From Dermatophagoides farinae (lineage: Eukaryota > Arthropoda > Arachnida > Sarcoptiformes > Pyroglyphidae), in the NCBI RefSeq assembly GCF_024713945.1, contig NC_134679.1, positions 5,337,001 through 5,401,000 on the forward strand: a stretch of DNA of 64,000 nucleotides, given 5' to 3'. The position numbers and the translations under genes are program-made. The notes beneath the pieces were generated by a model. It was not told where the DNA came from, searched no databases, and worked only from the letters and a program-made list of their open reading frames with translations. Below are positions 38,431 through 51,455 of the stretch, piece after piece (within the stretch, counting starts at the first letter, position 1; each line of letters begins with the position of its first letter).

Positions 38431-41400
38431 AATCCTTTCTATATTTAAAGAGAAGAAAGAAAAAAAAATAAACTTGAAACTTTAGATGAATTCATTCATC
38501 CATACAAAATGTGAATTCATTTTCAAAAGTAAAAATTTTCAATGAATTTCATTCTCCGGTTATTTTGTGATGGAAATTAATTGTTCAACCCACACGGTAC
38601 ACACACAAGCATTGGATTTAAATTACACCATGATCTGCGATATGTTATCACATCATTGTGACATATGAGCTTTGTGTACAATTTTTCTTTCGTTGAAACC
38701 TAACCAGAACCTTTCAATGATATTTTCATTTTATTTATTTCAATCTCAATTTATTATTTTTGTTTAGTTTTTTGTCATCATTATCTATCTTTTTCTCTCT
38801 GCGTGTGTTGATTTAATTTGTAGCAATTTTTTTTCTGCTTTCAGAATCTATCAGAATTAAATGAAAAAAACGTTGATTATTTCATTTTTTTTATATATTT
38901 CGAAAACCAATCATTTCATTTTGATCTGAAAAAAATAAATAAATCGATTTCATATCACAATGAATTATGATTTTTTTTGTTTCTCCACTGTTTGTCATCA
39001 TAGTGTTCAATTTCATTTTTTTTTTTTTTTTTGGTCTATCAGTATCCTAGCATTCTAGTAATCGTGCAATCGATTTTTTTTTACACATGTATATCTATAT
39101 TGATCTTATTGATTTATCAATTTCAAAATTCCATATTATCATCATCGATATAATAATGATGGTGATCAATAATTGGTCAACAAAGAATGATGGCAAAACA
39201 AACGAAATGGAATGAAATAATAATTCTATAGTTTAGTTTCGAAATCACCATTAACATTATATGGAATAATATAAATTTTATTTAAATTTTCAAACAAAAT
39301 TTTCGTACAAATTATTTGTTTGATGATGATGATGATTGAATTTTAGGCGAAAAAAAGCTCATTTTTGTGTGTGATGTGGCCGTAAAATACTTGTAACATT
39401 TGAATATATTACACACACACACACGAAGGCTAACTTTTGTTAAAGCTAAATAGAAATTAATTCTGGTAATGAAAAATACATTCTAGAGAATTTTGAATAT
39501 ATAGAGAAAAAAGATACATTGTAATCTTAAGTGAAAAAAATTGATTTTCATAGTAAGAAAAGAAAAGGAAAAATTCCCGTTGACACACACACACGCACAT
39601 GACACAACAATAAATGCTCTGGGCTGCGATATCTGAATTTCAAGAAAAAAAAAGGAAATAACAAAGAGTATTATACATGATTCATTCATTCATTCATATA
39701 TTGAATTGAAATGCATGTCATTGAATTGTTATGATTTTGTAGATAATGCATAAATGTTGATTATTAATCATATATTAATTCTTAGTCGTAGTTTTTACAT
39801 TATGGATGATTACATTCATTCATATAGTTTTTTTTGGTGAAAAAAAAATCAACGAAAGATAACAAAGATACAGCAAGCCGAAAGCAATTCTGTCCATTTT
39901 TTTTCATATAAAGCTTTTGATATCATAATAATGAAAACACAAATGTATTTCATTTGTTGATGATGATCAACTGTATAATATAAATGATTCAAACATGATT
40001 ATAACTTCGAAAATACGATCGATGTTGTAATTTAGTACGACAAACAAACAATATTTATATTTCAAAAATAAAACACAAAATCAAAAATTGAGTAATATCA
40101 CTTATCGATGATTTCAAATTGATTGATTTCGTTATTTGTTTTAATCCACAGTGATCTTAGCAATCATTCTCATTTGCCATTAAGAATTTGGAAATTAAAA
40201 TTAAAAAAAAAATAATAGAATTTCAGTTATCAAGAAAAACAAATGAGGGAAACATAATTCCAAATATGGTGTTAAGAACATTCAACATTAAAATTCTAAG
40301 GAAAATCAAAACTTTTATAATAACGTTTGATGCGAAAAACGAAACGAAACCAAAATTTGATTCATTTATTCGAATGAATTCACACAATATTTGCCATTCT
40401 TTAAATGGTAATATTGGCGCGAACAAGAAGATACTGAGAAAGAAAAATTATAGCCAAAAATAGGATCGACTTTTCTATATCTCATTGTTTCTATTTTCAC
40501 ACACTAACATCCAATTGGCTTGAATTTTTTTTTTTTTGTATGTTTCGGTAAAGGATTTCAAACCAAACAAAACATACTTAATGATTAATGATTCGATCAT
40601 CATCACTGATTATTTCGACATTAACCGACTATTTTTTTTTTAGTTTCAGGAATCATATGTTTGTGTGTATCAGTGACAGACAGACATTTAATATATATGA
40701 AATTCTGAAAACCGAGACCCTATGTTTAAAATATTCCGGATAGTTGGGGTTTTTTTTCATGAAATGGATGATTGTACAAATACCAGAGAAATTAATCAAT
40801 CCGTTTGCTCAAAATATATAAAATCGTGCTTGTGTGTGTGGATTTGTTTTGCTTTATCTAACATTAAAATGGCAAAATAAAGCATGGATCTGAATGAATG
40901 AATGAATGAATAAATGAACCAAGAAAGAAAGAAAAAAAATTGTTATATTGTATCGGGTGTACCCACACACACACACAGATCCATTAGAAATTTTTTTATA
41001 ATTTAAAAAAAATGATCATAAAATAGTGGTTTTTTCTTTAGTTTCCAGAATTCTGACGAAAGTTTTTTGTTGTTGTTATATTGGATTAAAGAGATGATAA
41101 CATTTTCATTGTCATCAGTAGATTGTGTTGACAAATTCTTTTCTATTACATTTTTTTTATTTATTTGTTGACAAAAATTTTAATTTGATTTCAATTTTTT
41201 TGTTGTCCCTTTTTTTTCTCCCGTTTTCATATAGATTTATTCATCTATTTTGCTCGTGATTTGATGGTCAATGTTTACAATTCACAGATTGGTTTCACAA
41301 TCTATGTTACCATTGCATTTACGGCACATTGGTTTTCGATGGCTAATTCGTTTGTCAATCCAATTATTTATTGTTTTATGAGCGAAAATTTTCGGGTATT

Positions 41401-42495
41401 TTTTTTTAATTATAAAAAATTTTTTTTTGTTTCTGATTAAAACTTTTCACCTTTATATAACCTTAATGTATAATCTATTGTCATTCTGAAGTGAAAAAAA
41501 TGCTTTTTGTCTCTCTCTTTTTCTCTTGTTTTATTGGATTTTTTTTCTGTAGAATTAATCTGATTACAATATGACAGTGACAAATTAACAGTTACAGTAA
41601 TCTGATTTGTAATTTATGTCTCTAAATTAGTGTTTAGATAGACAAATGTTATTAATATAAAGGTGTTGACATATATTATTATACATCGAACATTGAAAAT
41701 GAATTTATCACAATCAATGAATTTTCCTTAATTTTTTTTCATTTTCTTTTTCAGGCTGATCTTCGTGATTTATTTGCTGAATGTTTATATCGAATGAATC
41801 TAATAATAAATCCTATTCATAGTGATCACCGTTGTCGTCGTCGTCATCATCATCATCATCGTCGTCGTCGTGGCCATTTTTTTGCCGGAAATCAAAATCA
41901 AAATGATAATAATAATAATAATGATAAAAATAATAAAAAACATCATCATTGTGACAATGTTGATGATGATGATAATGAACATGATGGTGACACACGACAA
42001 CGATCAACAACAATAATGAATAATAATGAACAAATTATCGAATCAAGCACAAAAAATTCAAATTGTTGTCAATTACAATTAACCGAGCTTCATAATGTAC
42101 GTACATTGAATAATATGAAAAATTTCCCTATTGCTACGGATGAAAATGATGTTGATGATGATGGTAATGATGATGATCACAGTAATGATCATAGATCTCG
42201 ATTATTATGTAAAAATAAAAAATGTCCACCCACTTCTGTTCATTATTATCATCCAAAAATTATTTCAAAAACCGAACATCCAAAAGAATCAACGATGACG
42301 ACGATTATTATTGAAAATTCTATCGAAAATAATGATGGTGATGATGTTGATGATGATGATAATAATAATAATAATAAACAAAAAACAATGTTAAATATGT
42401 CAACAAAAATATTCAAAAAAACTATCGTATCCGATCATGATCATTCAACATCAATCATACCCGGTGGTAAGTATGTGAATTTTAGATTTAGGTGA
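36151..42495 (+). CDS. Rhodopsin-class neuropeptide-type GPCR, copy A
   Basis: Exons 36151-36953, 37425-37773, 37844-37910, 41235-41395 and 41755-42495 join in phase to about 706 residues. Class A features are GNILAICVLL (TM1), LVNLSMSDIMMALF (TM2), Cys before TM3 in APAFCPIVQQ, DRY at 267-269 formed across the first splice (DRYMAIIYPL), the loop-2 Cys in NYDCKEI, CWLPLH (TM6) and NPIIYCF (TM7). SAPGNVDVVRD before TM6 and DRYMAII point to the neuropeptide Y/RYamide/tachykinin/SIFamide group; the ligand cannot be named. The N-terminus is hydrophobic then Asn/Ser-rich, and the C-terminal tail is His/Arg/Asp/Asn-rich. A 3.3-kb intron splits TM6. The end is uncertain: reading through gives TGA at 42495, while donor GGTG|GTAAGT at 42466 could join a short exon at 42631 ending at 42674. 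Confidence 0.85.
37911..41234 (+). other. Large intron within receptor copy A
   Basis: GTAAGT donor at 37911 and ATATAG acceptor at 41233-41234 enclose 3.3 kb. It holds (GT)n at about 38395-38428 and a less repetitive 276-base frame at 40188-40463 that starts on TTG and matches nothing I know. Copy B has no intron at this place. Confidence 0.6.
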
Positions 42496-42670
42496 AAAAA
42501 AATTGAATTTAAATCAACTATGTGATATCTATTTGAATTAAATTTAAATTTCATCTATTTTCTATTTATTTTCATCGAATAATTTACATATAAATGGTGA
42601 AAACAAAACAAAAAAAAACCGAATTCAAGAAAGTGAAAATTGTCGAAAACAACATAATTTTTTATGGTGG

Positions 42671-43174
42671 ATGATGATGTTGATGATGATGATGGCTCGT
42701 CGTCGCCGTATTTCACCGCCCATTACTTCATCATCATCATCATCATTGATCAAAAATCAGAATTCACTGAAAACTAATACTGATCGAACAACAATAATGG
42801 CAAATTCGACGATCAGAATTTTTGATCAAAAAAATCTTCTCATTCATCATCATTCAAATGGCGGCAAAATAGATCGGAACATCAAAGATTGTGATGCAAA
42901 CGAGATGACGACGGAAGAAATGGACAGAAAAAATAAAAATTCTTGTTTTCAATCAACAGCGACGAATCAGAAATTTCAACCAGGAATAATCAGGCAACAA
43001 TCTATACAACAACATCATACGGACAACCGTAATAAACATAGTGATGATTGTAGAACAACGAAAGAGCAGCATGATGATGATGGCGGTGGCGGCGGCGGCA
43101 GTAGATTCTTCATCACCAATACTAACGACAACGACAATCGTAACAAGTTTAACAGCATTAAACAAAACTTTTGA
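42671..43174 (+). other. Open frame downstream of receptor copy A, possible tail
   Basis: A 167-codon frame from ATG 42671 to 43174 is Arg/Ser/His/Asp/Gly-rich, like the tail of receptor A. It is blocked by a stop five codons upstream. One extra T in the short T run at 42659-42663 would connect it to the candidate exon starting at 42631. It may be a genuine tail interrupted by an indel, a tail exon using another acceptor (a weak one at 42871-42872 fits the phase), or 3' UTR. Confidence 0.25.
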
Positions 43175-43207
43175 ATGATAGAATCGGATCCAGAAATGAA
43201 CACATAA

Positions 43208-43238
<31 letters not shown>

Positions 43239-46200
43239 AAGACCAAATCTTAAACATTTCATTCATTCATCATCATCATTATTATTGTAATGATAAGAGA
43301 AAAAAAACAACAACAACAACAGCCATAATAATAATAAAATAGTGGACACATTGTTACCATCATCACCATCAACAATAATGATTAATACATAATATTAATC
43401 AAACTGAATTATTATTATGTAAACAAACATAATATAATCACCAACAACAAATTGAATATTATTGATGATTGTTCTTGTTTTTATATTGACTGTTCACTAA
43501 CTATATATATTTATCAAATCACATATTGACATCGATGATGATCGAATCATTGATTGACCATTATAAAAGCCTTAATTATTATGATGATGAATGATTAATT
43601 ATTGTTATTATCATCTTTCTTTTTTTTTAAATGTGTCATGTTTCTGTATCTGTTTTTTTTTCGTTTAATTTCACCGTTTTTTTTATTTTGTGTCATTCCT
43701 TGTGACATTTCCATTTCATTGTTGTTGTGTTTGTTGTGAACATCATCATCATCATCATCATCATTAAATCGACAAAGACAAACAAAACAAACCAAACACT
43801 ACACAAAGACAAAATATATATATACAATGTAAAGATTCATTTGAATAATTTCATTTTCAAAATTGTGAATTTGTCTATTTTTTTCATGGAAAAAAAATAA
43901 ATATTTCCGAATTGATCTTGTTTTCATTGTGTGCGTGTGTGTGTGTGACAACTATTTTCCCAAATGAAATACAAAATTCATTTCCCATTTCATTTTGTGT
44001 TGTGTATTTGTGTGATGTACAAATTGTGTGAATTTAGCTTTTTTTTATCTCATTATTTCGGGCCGAAAAAATGGAATTTTTGGTATTTGTCAGATGAAGA
44101 AAATTAAAACAACATCAATACACATAATATGGTGAGTCGCCACATAGTTTTTGCATAGCATTTTCTTCACTATACTTGAATGCATTTTGCATAAAAATTG
44201 TTTGTCATACAGCAATCGCAAATTTAGTTTAAATTCAATTTGTTTTTTTTTCTCGTTCAGAACGGCAATAGACAATTGCCTATTATAATGATTTTGTATC
44301 TCTTTTTATATATATACCAGTCTGAATGAATGTTTATTTGGACAAATTGCCAAGATTTTTTTTCCCATTATAAGATTAAAACAAAAAATAGAAAAGGGTT
44401 ATATGGAAAAGAAAAAAAAACATAGTGAAAGAGAAGAGAAAATTTGAATTTGGCCATACAAACAACATTTATGCAATGATGCGATTCTACAATCTTGATG
44501 ATGGTGATGAGAATCCATTAGAAACAGAATTGTCGACCCTTAATGTTGATATAAAATGTTAAGTTGATCTAGCTAATTCAAATTACTGATCAATTGCAAT
44601 AGGTTAATAGTAGTAGTAACATTATCAATTTTAGATCATAAATCATTTGTTTTTTTTATTTTCTTTGTCAAATTCACAACAATTAATTGAATGATTCCAT
44701 TCAACTTCTTTTTTTTAGTCTAAATTTCTCTAATATCCATACGATTGATATGATACTAGAATCGGAAATCAGATCTTTATTTCAATTACATAACAGAAGA
44801 TGCAAAGTCTTTCCCATTGGATTCTTTTCTTTTTTTTTTAGATAATTTTGATTTGAATTTGAATTTCTTTTTTATGCTCGAATGAATTTTTTTTCTTTTT
44901 GAAAAAAAGTTTTTATGTTTTTCTCTTCATCATTTTTTTTTCTTTTTTGATTTATTTTTCATCATTCAATCAATATGATTTATGAACAGTGTGCATTCAA
45001 TCAAGTCAATTAGAATAGAAACTATTCGAATCAGAATATTCATATTCATTTATTTGTTCATCATACAATTTTTTTTTTGCATATAAAAGATGTGAAAAAG
45101 GGTGATGAAAATGAAGAATGTTTTTTTTTTGATTTTCAAACAAATTTCCATTAATACATGTGTCTGTGTATCAGATTTTGCTCTGGCGAAAATAAAATTT
45201 GAATTTTTTTTTCTAAAAATTAAATTAAAAATGTTAAATTTATTGATGATTCTAGTCATATCATGTCGTCTATGAAAACGAGGTAGACAACAACAACAAC
45301 AACAACAAAATTCTGAAATCATTGAAAGAATTGATTGAATTGATCAAATAAATGACCAAATACTTTTTTTGTTTTGCTTCTGATTATAATTTTCACTTCA
45401 TTTGCAAAATTGAAATTTTTTCCAATTCAAAAAAAAAATCTGAATATAAACCTGATAAACAAAAACAAAACGTTTTCACAAACTCGACATCGTTCTTTGT
45501 TCACATTTTTTTTCTATCAAATTCAATTTGGTTTGCCCGAAGTTATTATGATTATTTTTTTGTTTCGATTGAATTGGATTTTTATTTATTTTCATTTAAT
45601 AGAAGTAGAATTCTACTATAGTATAGTGAGTAGTAAAGTTTGGTTGGTGACAAAAGGATAGAACAAAATTGTATTGGCGTTGTTTCAAGAAAATAAAAAG
45701 GGTTGTAACGAACATAACCACCACATTAATAGGGAAAATTTTTTTTTCGACTCTGTAATAGGGAATATATATATATTTATTTTGTAGATATAAATTTCAA
45801 CAAAAATTTCAAATCATTAGAGTAGAAGTTTATTTTTCAATCATCCATATACACAACAACATGACAAACGAAAGGTGAATTGTTTTTTTTAAAAATATTA
45901 ATAACAACAACAACAACACACAGAGATCTGTTTCAAGATGATTTGGCCATTCGTTAGAAAGAACGTAACAACAAAGTTGATTCTTAGAATTTTGTGTGTG
46001 TATTACCATTTGTAATTCCAATCTATCTAGATTTTTGCTCCAGATGTTTCACATATATGAAAGCCATTTTCAAACTTTTTTTTTTGTTTTTCACATATCG
46101 TTCATTATTCTATTTCATTTAGCCTACTTCCCTCCCCCCTAAAAAAATAATATAAATTTCGAAAACACAAAAATCATCCATAGAGAAATGATGTTTTGCT

Positions 46201-47081
46201 GTTAATGAATATACAAATACATGATGATGATGATGATGAACATTCCAATCTTTTTTTTCTAGTAAATTATAATATCAAAAAAAAAAAAAATATTTATTTG
46301 TCAAGTTAACATTTTTGTCATCATTATTATGATGATGATGATGATAATTATCACTGGAATTGATTTGATTGATCTCATAATATTCTAATCATCATCGTTA
46401 TAATAATAATATATCATGAAGCAAGAAAAAAAAATAATTCATAATGTCAATCTCTCACTATGTTTGAACTTTTATCATATCTAACCACCCAATGGGGGAA
46501 AAAAAACTTGAAATCATCATATTTGACATCACTCGAATTTGTTGATGTTGTTGTTGTTGTTGTAGTTTTTTTTCTCGCATTTTCCATCCACCAACATTTA
46601 TGAAAATCAATCTCCCTTCTCATTATTCTTTTTTTTTTGTTGCAATAATAATAATGATGGCCATTTATTTTTTTTTCTTGTTTCATTCCCGCTTCAAGCT
46701 GCTACTGGATTCTTTTGGAGTTAAAGTTGAAGATTTTTTCCATCATCATTTTTGTTACTTGAGTAAGTTCAAAAAAAAAAAAAAAACAAATTTGAATTTC
46801 ATATGTGCCATATGAACCGCAACAATCCAAAAATGATGATTGTATTACAGATTTGAATAGTGGTGGGTCAATTGAACCAAAAAAAAAAATGTTCATTTTC
46901 TCTTTCTCCTTATTTTTTCCAACTTATTTTATAGTTGTTGGATTGTTTGTCGTCGTTTACTTTAAATGATCCAAAACAAGAAAAAAAACAACAGACATCA
47001 TCAAAATTGCATAACAAGATCAGAGACACTTTTTTGCTTTTCTGGTTCAAAACACACATTTATTCTGGAAACATATCGATA
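43175..47081. other. Spacer between the two receptor genes
   Basis: AT-rich and repeat-rich DNA with the receptor A 3' end (AATAAA near 43897) and the receptor B upstream region. A TTTTATAG before 46935 could be a 5' UTR splice acceptor for copy B. Frames here are low complexity or start on TTG, and no gene is recognised. Confidence 0.4.
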
Positions 47082-49405
47082 ATGGCCGAACGAAAAAATT
47101 CATTAGGAATGAAAAATTTTTTCAACATCATCAATAATAATATGAGCTTATTATTGGACAATAATAACAATAACAATTCATTTGATTATATGGATGGATT
47201 TAGTATTGAAAATTTTGAAATTGGATCAAAAAATTTACAACTTTGTCTACTAATATTATACAGTATTACTGCTGCATTGGCATTGTTTGGTAATATTTTA
47301 TCTATATTCGTATTGATGAAAGGCAAACGTAGTTCACGTGATCTACGATTATTTCTTGTCAATCTTTCATTATCCGATGTATTGATGGCCATTTTTTCAA
47401 TACCATTTACATATACACATTTTATAATGGGTCGTTGGATATTTTATCCACCACTTTGTCCATTTATACAATCAATACAAATTGTTTCGGTTTTTGTTTC
47501 AATCTACACACTAACAACGATCGGTATAGATAGGTATGTATTTTTGATTATTAATCATCATCATTGGATTTATGGAATGTGCGTTTTTTTCCATATTTAC
47601 TTCAAATGCATTTATTCTGTAATCTATTTTTTTTTCGTTTGGTCCAATGAATATTCGTTATCCTGTGGCTGAATGTTTTTCCATTTATATTTATTGGAAT
47701 AAAACTGCAAAAAGCTGCGGGCATTGTTGCTGTATGCTTGATATTATATAATGAAATAACCAATGAATGAATAGAAAAAAAAGAATCATTACAAATCATA
47801 TTTAGTCGAAAAATAAATAGATGTAAGAATGAAAAAGAAAAAAAAATAATCAAATCATAGTATGAAGAAGAAAAAATTGATCCATTTATAAAATGACAAA
47901 TTCAACCTACATACCTTTCCCCCCTGTAGCTAAACATTTCTAGTCTAGTTATCAGGATAATAATAATGACCATGCATTTAGAATGATTCATAATCACATC
48001 ATAAATCTTGTAAATATAACGAAGATGGAGAAAATGAAAAAACTTTCGTATACTTGTTTGTGACCAGAGAACATGGCTTTTTTAGTTTGAAGAATATACC
48101 ACAAGCATACACACATTTCTTGCATGAAAAAAAATAAGCTGGATGTCGTTGAATATCCAAAACATTTTATTTTCAGATTTCCAAGAATAATCCATTTGTT
48201 TGTTTGTTGACATTTTATGTCATTTCATTTTTAATTCATTGATTTCTAAATAATTAATTAGAAATTTTTTTCCGAATGATTTTTTTTCATTCATTCATTC
48301 ATTTATTCACATAGATACATTGCAATTATGAAACCGTTCAATGTGAATTTTTGGACAAAATCATTTGCACCAATCATTATTGTCATATTAACATGGCTAA
48401 CCGGTGGCTGTTTAGGTTTAATGATATGGTTCTATTCAAATGTTGAACCATTTGTTATTAATAATGTTACATATTATGATTGTCGTGAAGTATGGTCTAC
48501 CGAACAAGATGAACAAATCTATACGGTTGGATTATTTTTATCTGTATTTGCATTACCATTATTATGTTTGATATTTTTCTATGGATCAATATGTTATAAA
48601 TTATGGTATCATTGTGCACCGGGTAATGCAAATGCTGCTCGTGATAGTGCACAATGTCAAGCTAAACGAAAGGTAAATTCTATGTAAAATTTCGAATGAA
48701 AATTATTCAGAATTTTTTTTTTTCATGTTCATCAATGATATAGGTCATTAAAATGTTGATAACAATCGTTGGATTATTCGCCATTTGTTGGCTACCATCG
48801 CATGTATTTCAATTGATACGTGTTTTTAATAAAGATCTATTATTACGATTTATTGGTAATGATGCTTCGAGTCCAAAATATCTGACAATCGTTATATCAT
48901 CACATTGGTTATCGATGGCACATTCATTTGTTAATCCAATAATTTATTCATTTATGAGCGATAATTTCAAGGTTTGTCGTTATTTGTATATTTATCCATG
49001 TTTTTTTTCTCATTATTATTCTTTTCATCGATTTTTGTATCATTATTTTAGGCAGATGTTAAATATATGGTCAAAAAATTAATGCTAAATCATGGCTGTT
49101 GTCATCATTTAAGTCATCAACGTCAACGTAATCATCATTATCGTCGTGGTCGTCATCGACATCATCATGATGATGATGATTTTGATAATTTTAATGAAAA
49201 TCAACTTCATATTCGTGTGGATGATCAAATGGACACGATTCCCGATTATGATGTGGGCGATGATAATGATAACGATGAAGACGAGGATGAAGAAGATGAG
49301 AATAATGGAAATGGTACCAGGAGAATTGAAATGATTGTACTAAATACTCAAAATAATCATCAAAAAAATCGAAAAAAAATCTATTCAACAACCCCTATTA
49401 ATTAG
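47082..49405 (+). CDS. Rhodopsin-class neuropeptide-type GPCR, copy B
   Basis: Exons 47082-47533, 48315-48672, 48744-48971 and 49052-49405 join in phase to 463 residues. It is clearly paralogous to the upstream copy: GNILSIFVLMKGKRSSRDLRL, LVNLSLSDVLMAIFSIPFTY, GRWIFYPPLCPF, DRY at 150-152 (DRYIAIMKPF), loop-2 Cys in YYDCREVW, CAPGNANAARDSAQ, KVIKMLITIVGLFAICWLP and HWLSMAHSFVNPIIYSFMSDNF. The splices at DR|Y, K|VIKM and FK|AD match copy A exactly in position and phase, while copy A's extra intron in TM6 is absent. The C-terminal tail is His/Arg- then Asp/Glu-rich. The frame is open upstream to a TTG at 46935; ATG 47082 is the first Met and 47109 is an alternative. Ligand class is as uncertain as for copy A. 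Confidence 0.86.
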
Positions 49406-50325
49406 TGATTGTATGTAAAAATTTATCATTAGAATCAAACTTTAGATTCAAATTTAATCAGCAGATTAGACAACGATATGTGTGTGCTTGTGATTAGTTT
49501 AGAATCATTACAATTTTTTTTTTGGCCTACAAACAACTTGTATGATATTTTAAAAGTCAACAACATAAATAGAAAAAAAACTGGAATCTCGGAACTAAAA
49601 AAAAAAATCAAGATCGAGATTGGAATTTGAATGGGAAAAAAGTTAAACTTTCAAACATTATATAAAAGTTTGTTCGTTATCGGGAAACAATCTTATGACG
49701 GAAACGAAAAAATAAACAAATAAAAAAAAAAGATTTATAAGTTACGAAGAAAAAAAAACTAAATGAAACAATGAATTAAATAAACCTCAAGCTTTCGTAG
49801 TTTGCAAATAATTCCTTTTTTTTCTGTTTCTCATGTTCCAAAATAAAACATCATTTCACTATTGAATCGTAAAATGTAATCGATCTTTTCATTTTACTAG
49901 GGATGACATGAAATTGAAAGCCGAAACCGGAAAAAAAATGTTAAAAGCAACTTTAAATGATGGTTATTGTATGCTACCGTTTTATCGATTTTGTCATTCA
50001 TTCAATTTGTGCATTTGTGCAAAGAATCAAAAGTTAAATTCGACTTAATACTGGTTTAACGATGTTATTTTTTTTATATATTGAGTTGGTTTTTGAGAAA
50101 ATAATAGTTTTTCCTCTCAAGACGATCACATCAAATATAACAATAGAATTTGATATATTTTTTTATTTATTTATCTTTACTATTTACTTCGAAGCTTCGA
50201 ATTTATTTTTATTCGATTGTATCGATATAAATCGATATTGTGATCATTGAAAAAAAATGATTTATTAATTTTCATTTTTGAATGTTAAAATTACAATGAT
50301 TTTAATTGAAAAAATTTTTAAAATT
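49406..50325. other. Convergent spacer, receptor B to IMPA1
   Basis: Contains the receptor 3' UTR (AATAAA around 49711 and 49719) and the IMPA1 3' UTR (minus AATAAA around 50267). Nothing coding is recognised. Confidence 0.4.
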
Positions 50326-51141
50326 TTATTGTTTAGAATCTTGAAAACGTTCAACAATTTTTGTTGCTAATACAGAATTACTGGCAGCAATAAGATTACC
50401 TTTGTTCGGATCAAAATTTTCACCACTAATACTGCAAATGAAACCACCGGCTTCAGTGACAATTACATAACCGGCTGCCATATCCCAGATTTTTAAACCA
50501 TGCATAAAATAAACATCAGCAGCACCTTCAGCTACTAAACATAAACTAACACAACATGATCCAACACAACGAAATCCTTGACATTTCCAATAGATCGAAT
50601 CGAATAGTTTATCGGCGAAATTCGGACTTTTTGGAAATTTGAAACCAACCGGAATTTCTGTTTGAATCAATGCTTTTTCCACTTCATTGATCGATGATAC
50701 ATGAATCGGTTTTCCATTGCAATGTGCACCACCGTCTTTGATTGCACTATATGTTCGGCCCAAATGTGGACAATCGATTACGCCCAATACTAATTTTTGT
50801 TTGATTGCCAAACCAATCGATACTGAACACCATGGTGAAAAATGTGCAAAATTCATTGTCCCATCAATCGGATCGACAATCCATGTTGGTTCATCCCATG
50901 CTAAATATTTGTTGGAATCATTAACACTTTCTTCACCAATAAATCGATGTTCAGGATATCGTTGTTTCAATGAATCAAAAATGAAACGTTCAATTTTCAC
51001 ATCAACTTCGGTGACCAAATCTTTGACATTAGATTTAATATTCACTTCAAATGAACCTTTACGATGCCATTCAATAATCATTTGTCCAGCTTGTTTAGCC
51101 AAATCGATGGCAACATTCAGATATTCATCAAGTTTTTCCAT
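50326..51141 (-). CDS. IMPA1: Inositol-1-monophosphatase
   Basis: One uninterrupted frame of 271 residues. The enzyme hydrolyses inositol monophosphates to free inositol with Mg2+ and is the Li+-sensitive step of phosphoinositide recycling. All signature elements are present: Glu70 in GEES, the metal-binding DPIDGTMNFAH with Asp90, Asp93 and Thr95 (same numbering as human IMPA1), and IWDMAAGYVIVTEAGG near the C-terminus. Length equals the family norm (277). ATG 51141 is chosen over an upstream in-frame TTG because MEKLDEYLNVAIDLAKQAG aligns with the family start. Unlike most genes here it has no intron. The upstream 100 bases contain an E2F-like TTTTGGCGCC and CTATCGAAT. Confidence 0.95.
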   Translation of the reverse strand: MEKLDEYLNVAIDLAKQAGQMIIEWHRKGSFEVNIKSNVKDLVTEVDVKIERFIFDSLKQRYPEHRFIGEESVNDSNKYLAWDEPTWIVDPIDGTMNFAHFSPWCSVSIGLAIKQKLVLGVIDCPHLGRTYSAIKDGGAHCNGKPIHVSSINEVEKALIQTEIPVGFKFPKSPNFADKLFDSIYWKCQGFRCVGSCCVSLCLVAEGAADVYFMHGLKIWDMAAGYVIVTEAGGFICSISGENFDPNKGNLIAASNSVLATKIVERFQDSKQ

Positions 51142-51455
51142 TTTTTGGAATCTTTGATTATTATTTTGGAACAACAATGAAATCAGGTGTTAAGGTCATT
51201 TGTTGGCAGTTTTGGCGCCGTCTATCGAATAATTTTGGTATTTTAAATGAAAATTCAAACAACTGTTAATTTTTAGTTTTATTTATCGATTTCAAATTGA
51301 AAATTAATTAATAAATTTAATGAAATGGTTATTATTGATTATGACATGAGCCAAAACAAAGTATGCGAAGAATGAATATATAGTGATTAATTTTTTTTTT
51401 TTTTTTTTTGGTTTTCCAGATTTAGTCATATGAAATTGTAGGCGAACTAATTAAT
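51142..51455. other. Spacer between IMPA1 and ALYREF
   Basis: About 310 bases with the IMPA1 promoter (minus) and the ALYREF 3' UTR. TTTTGGCGCC occurs at about 51210-51219 and CTATCGAAT at 51222-51230. A long T run lies at about 51391-51409. Confidence 0.4.

Noticed and set aside
41794-42016. Several overlapping frames on both strands of the receptor A tail
   Set aside because: They are shadows of the (CAT)n/(GAT)n-coded His/Asp tail in the true frame.
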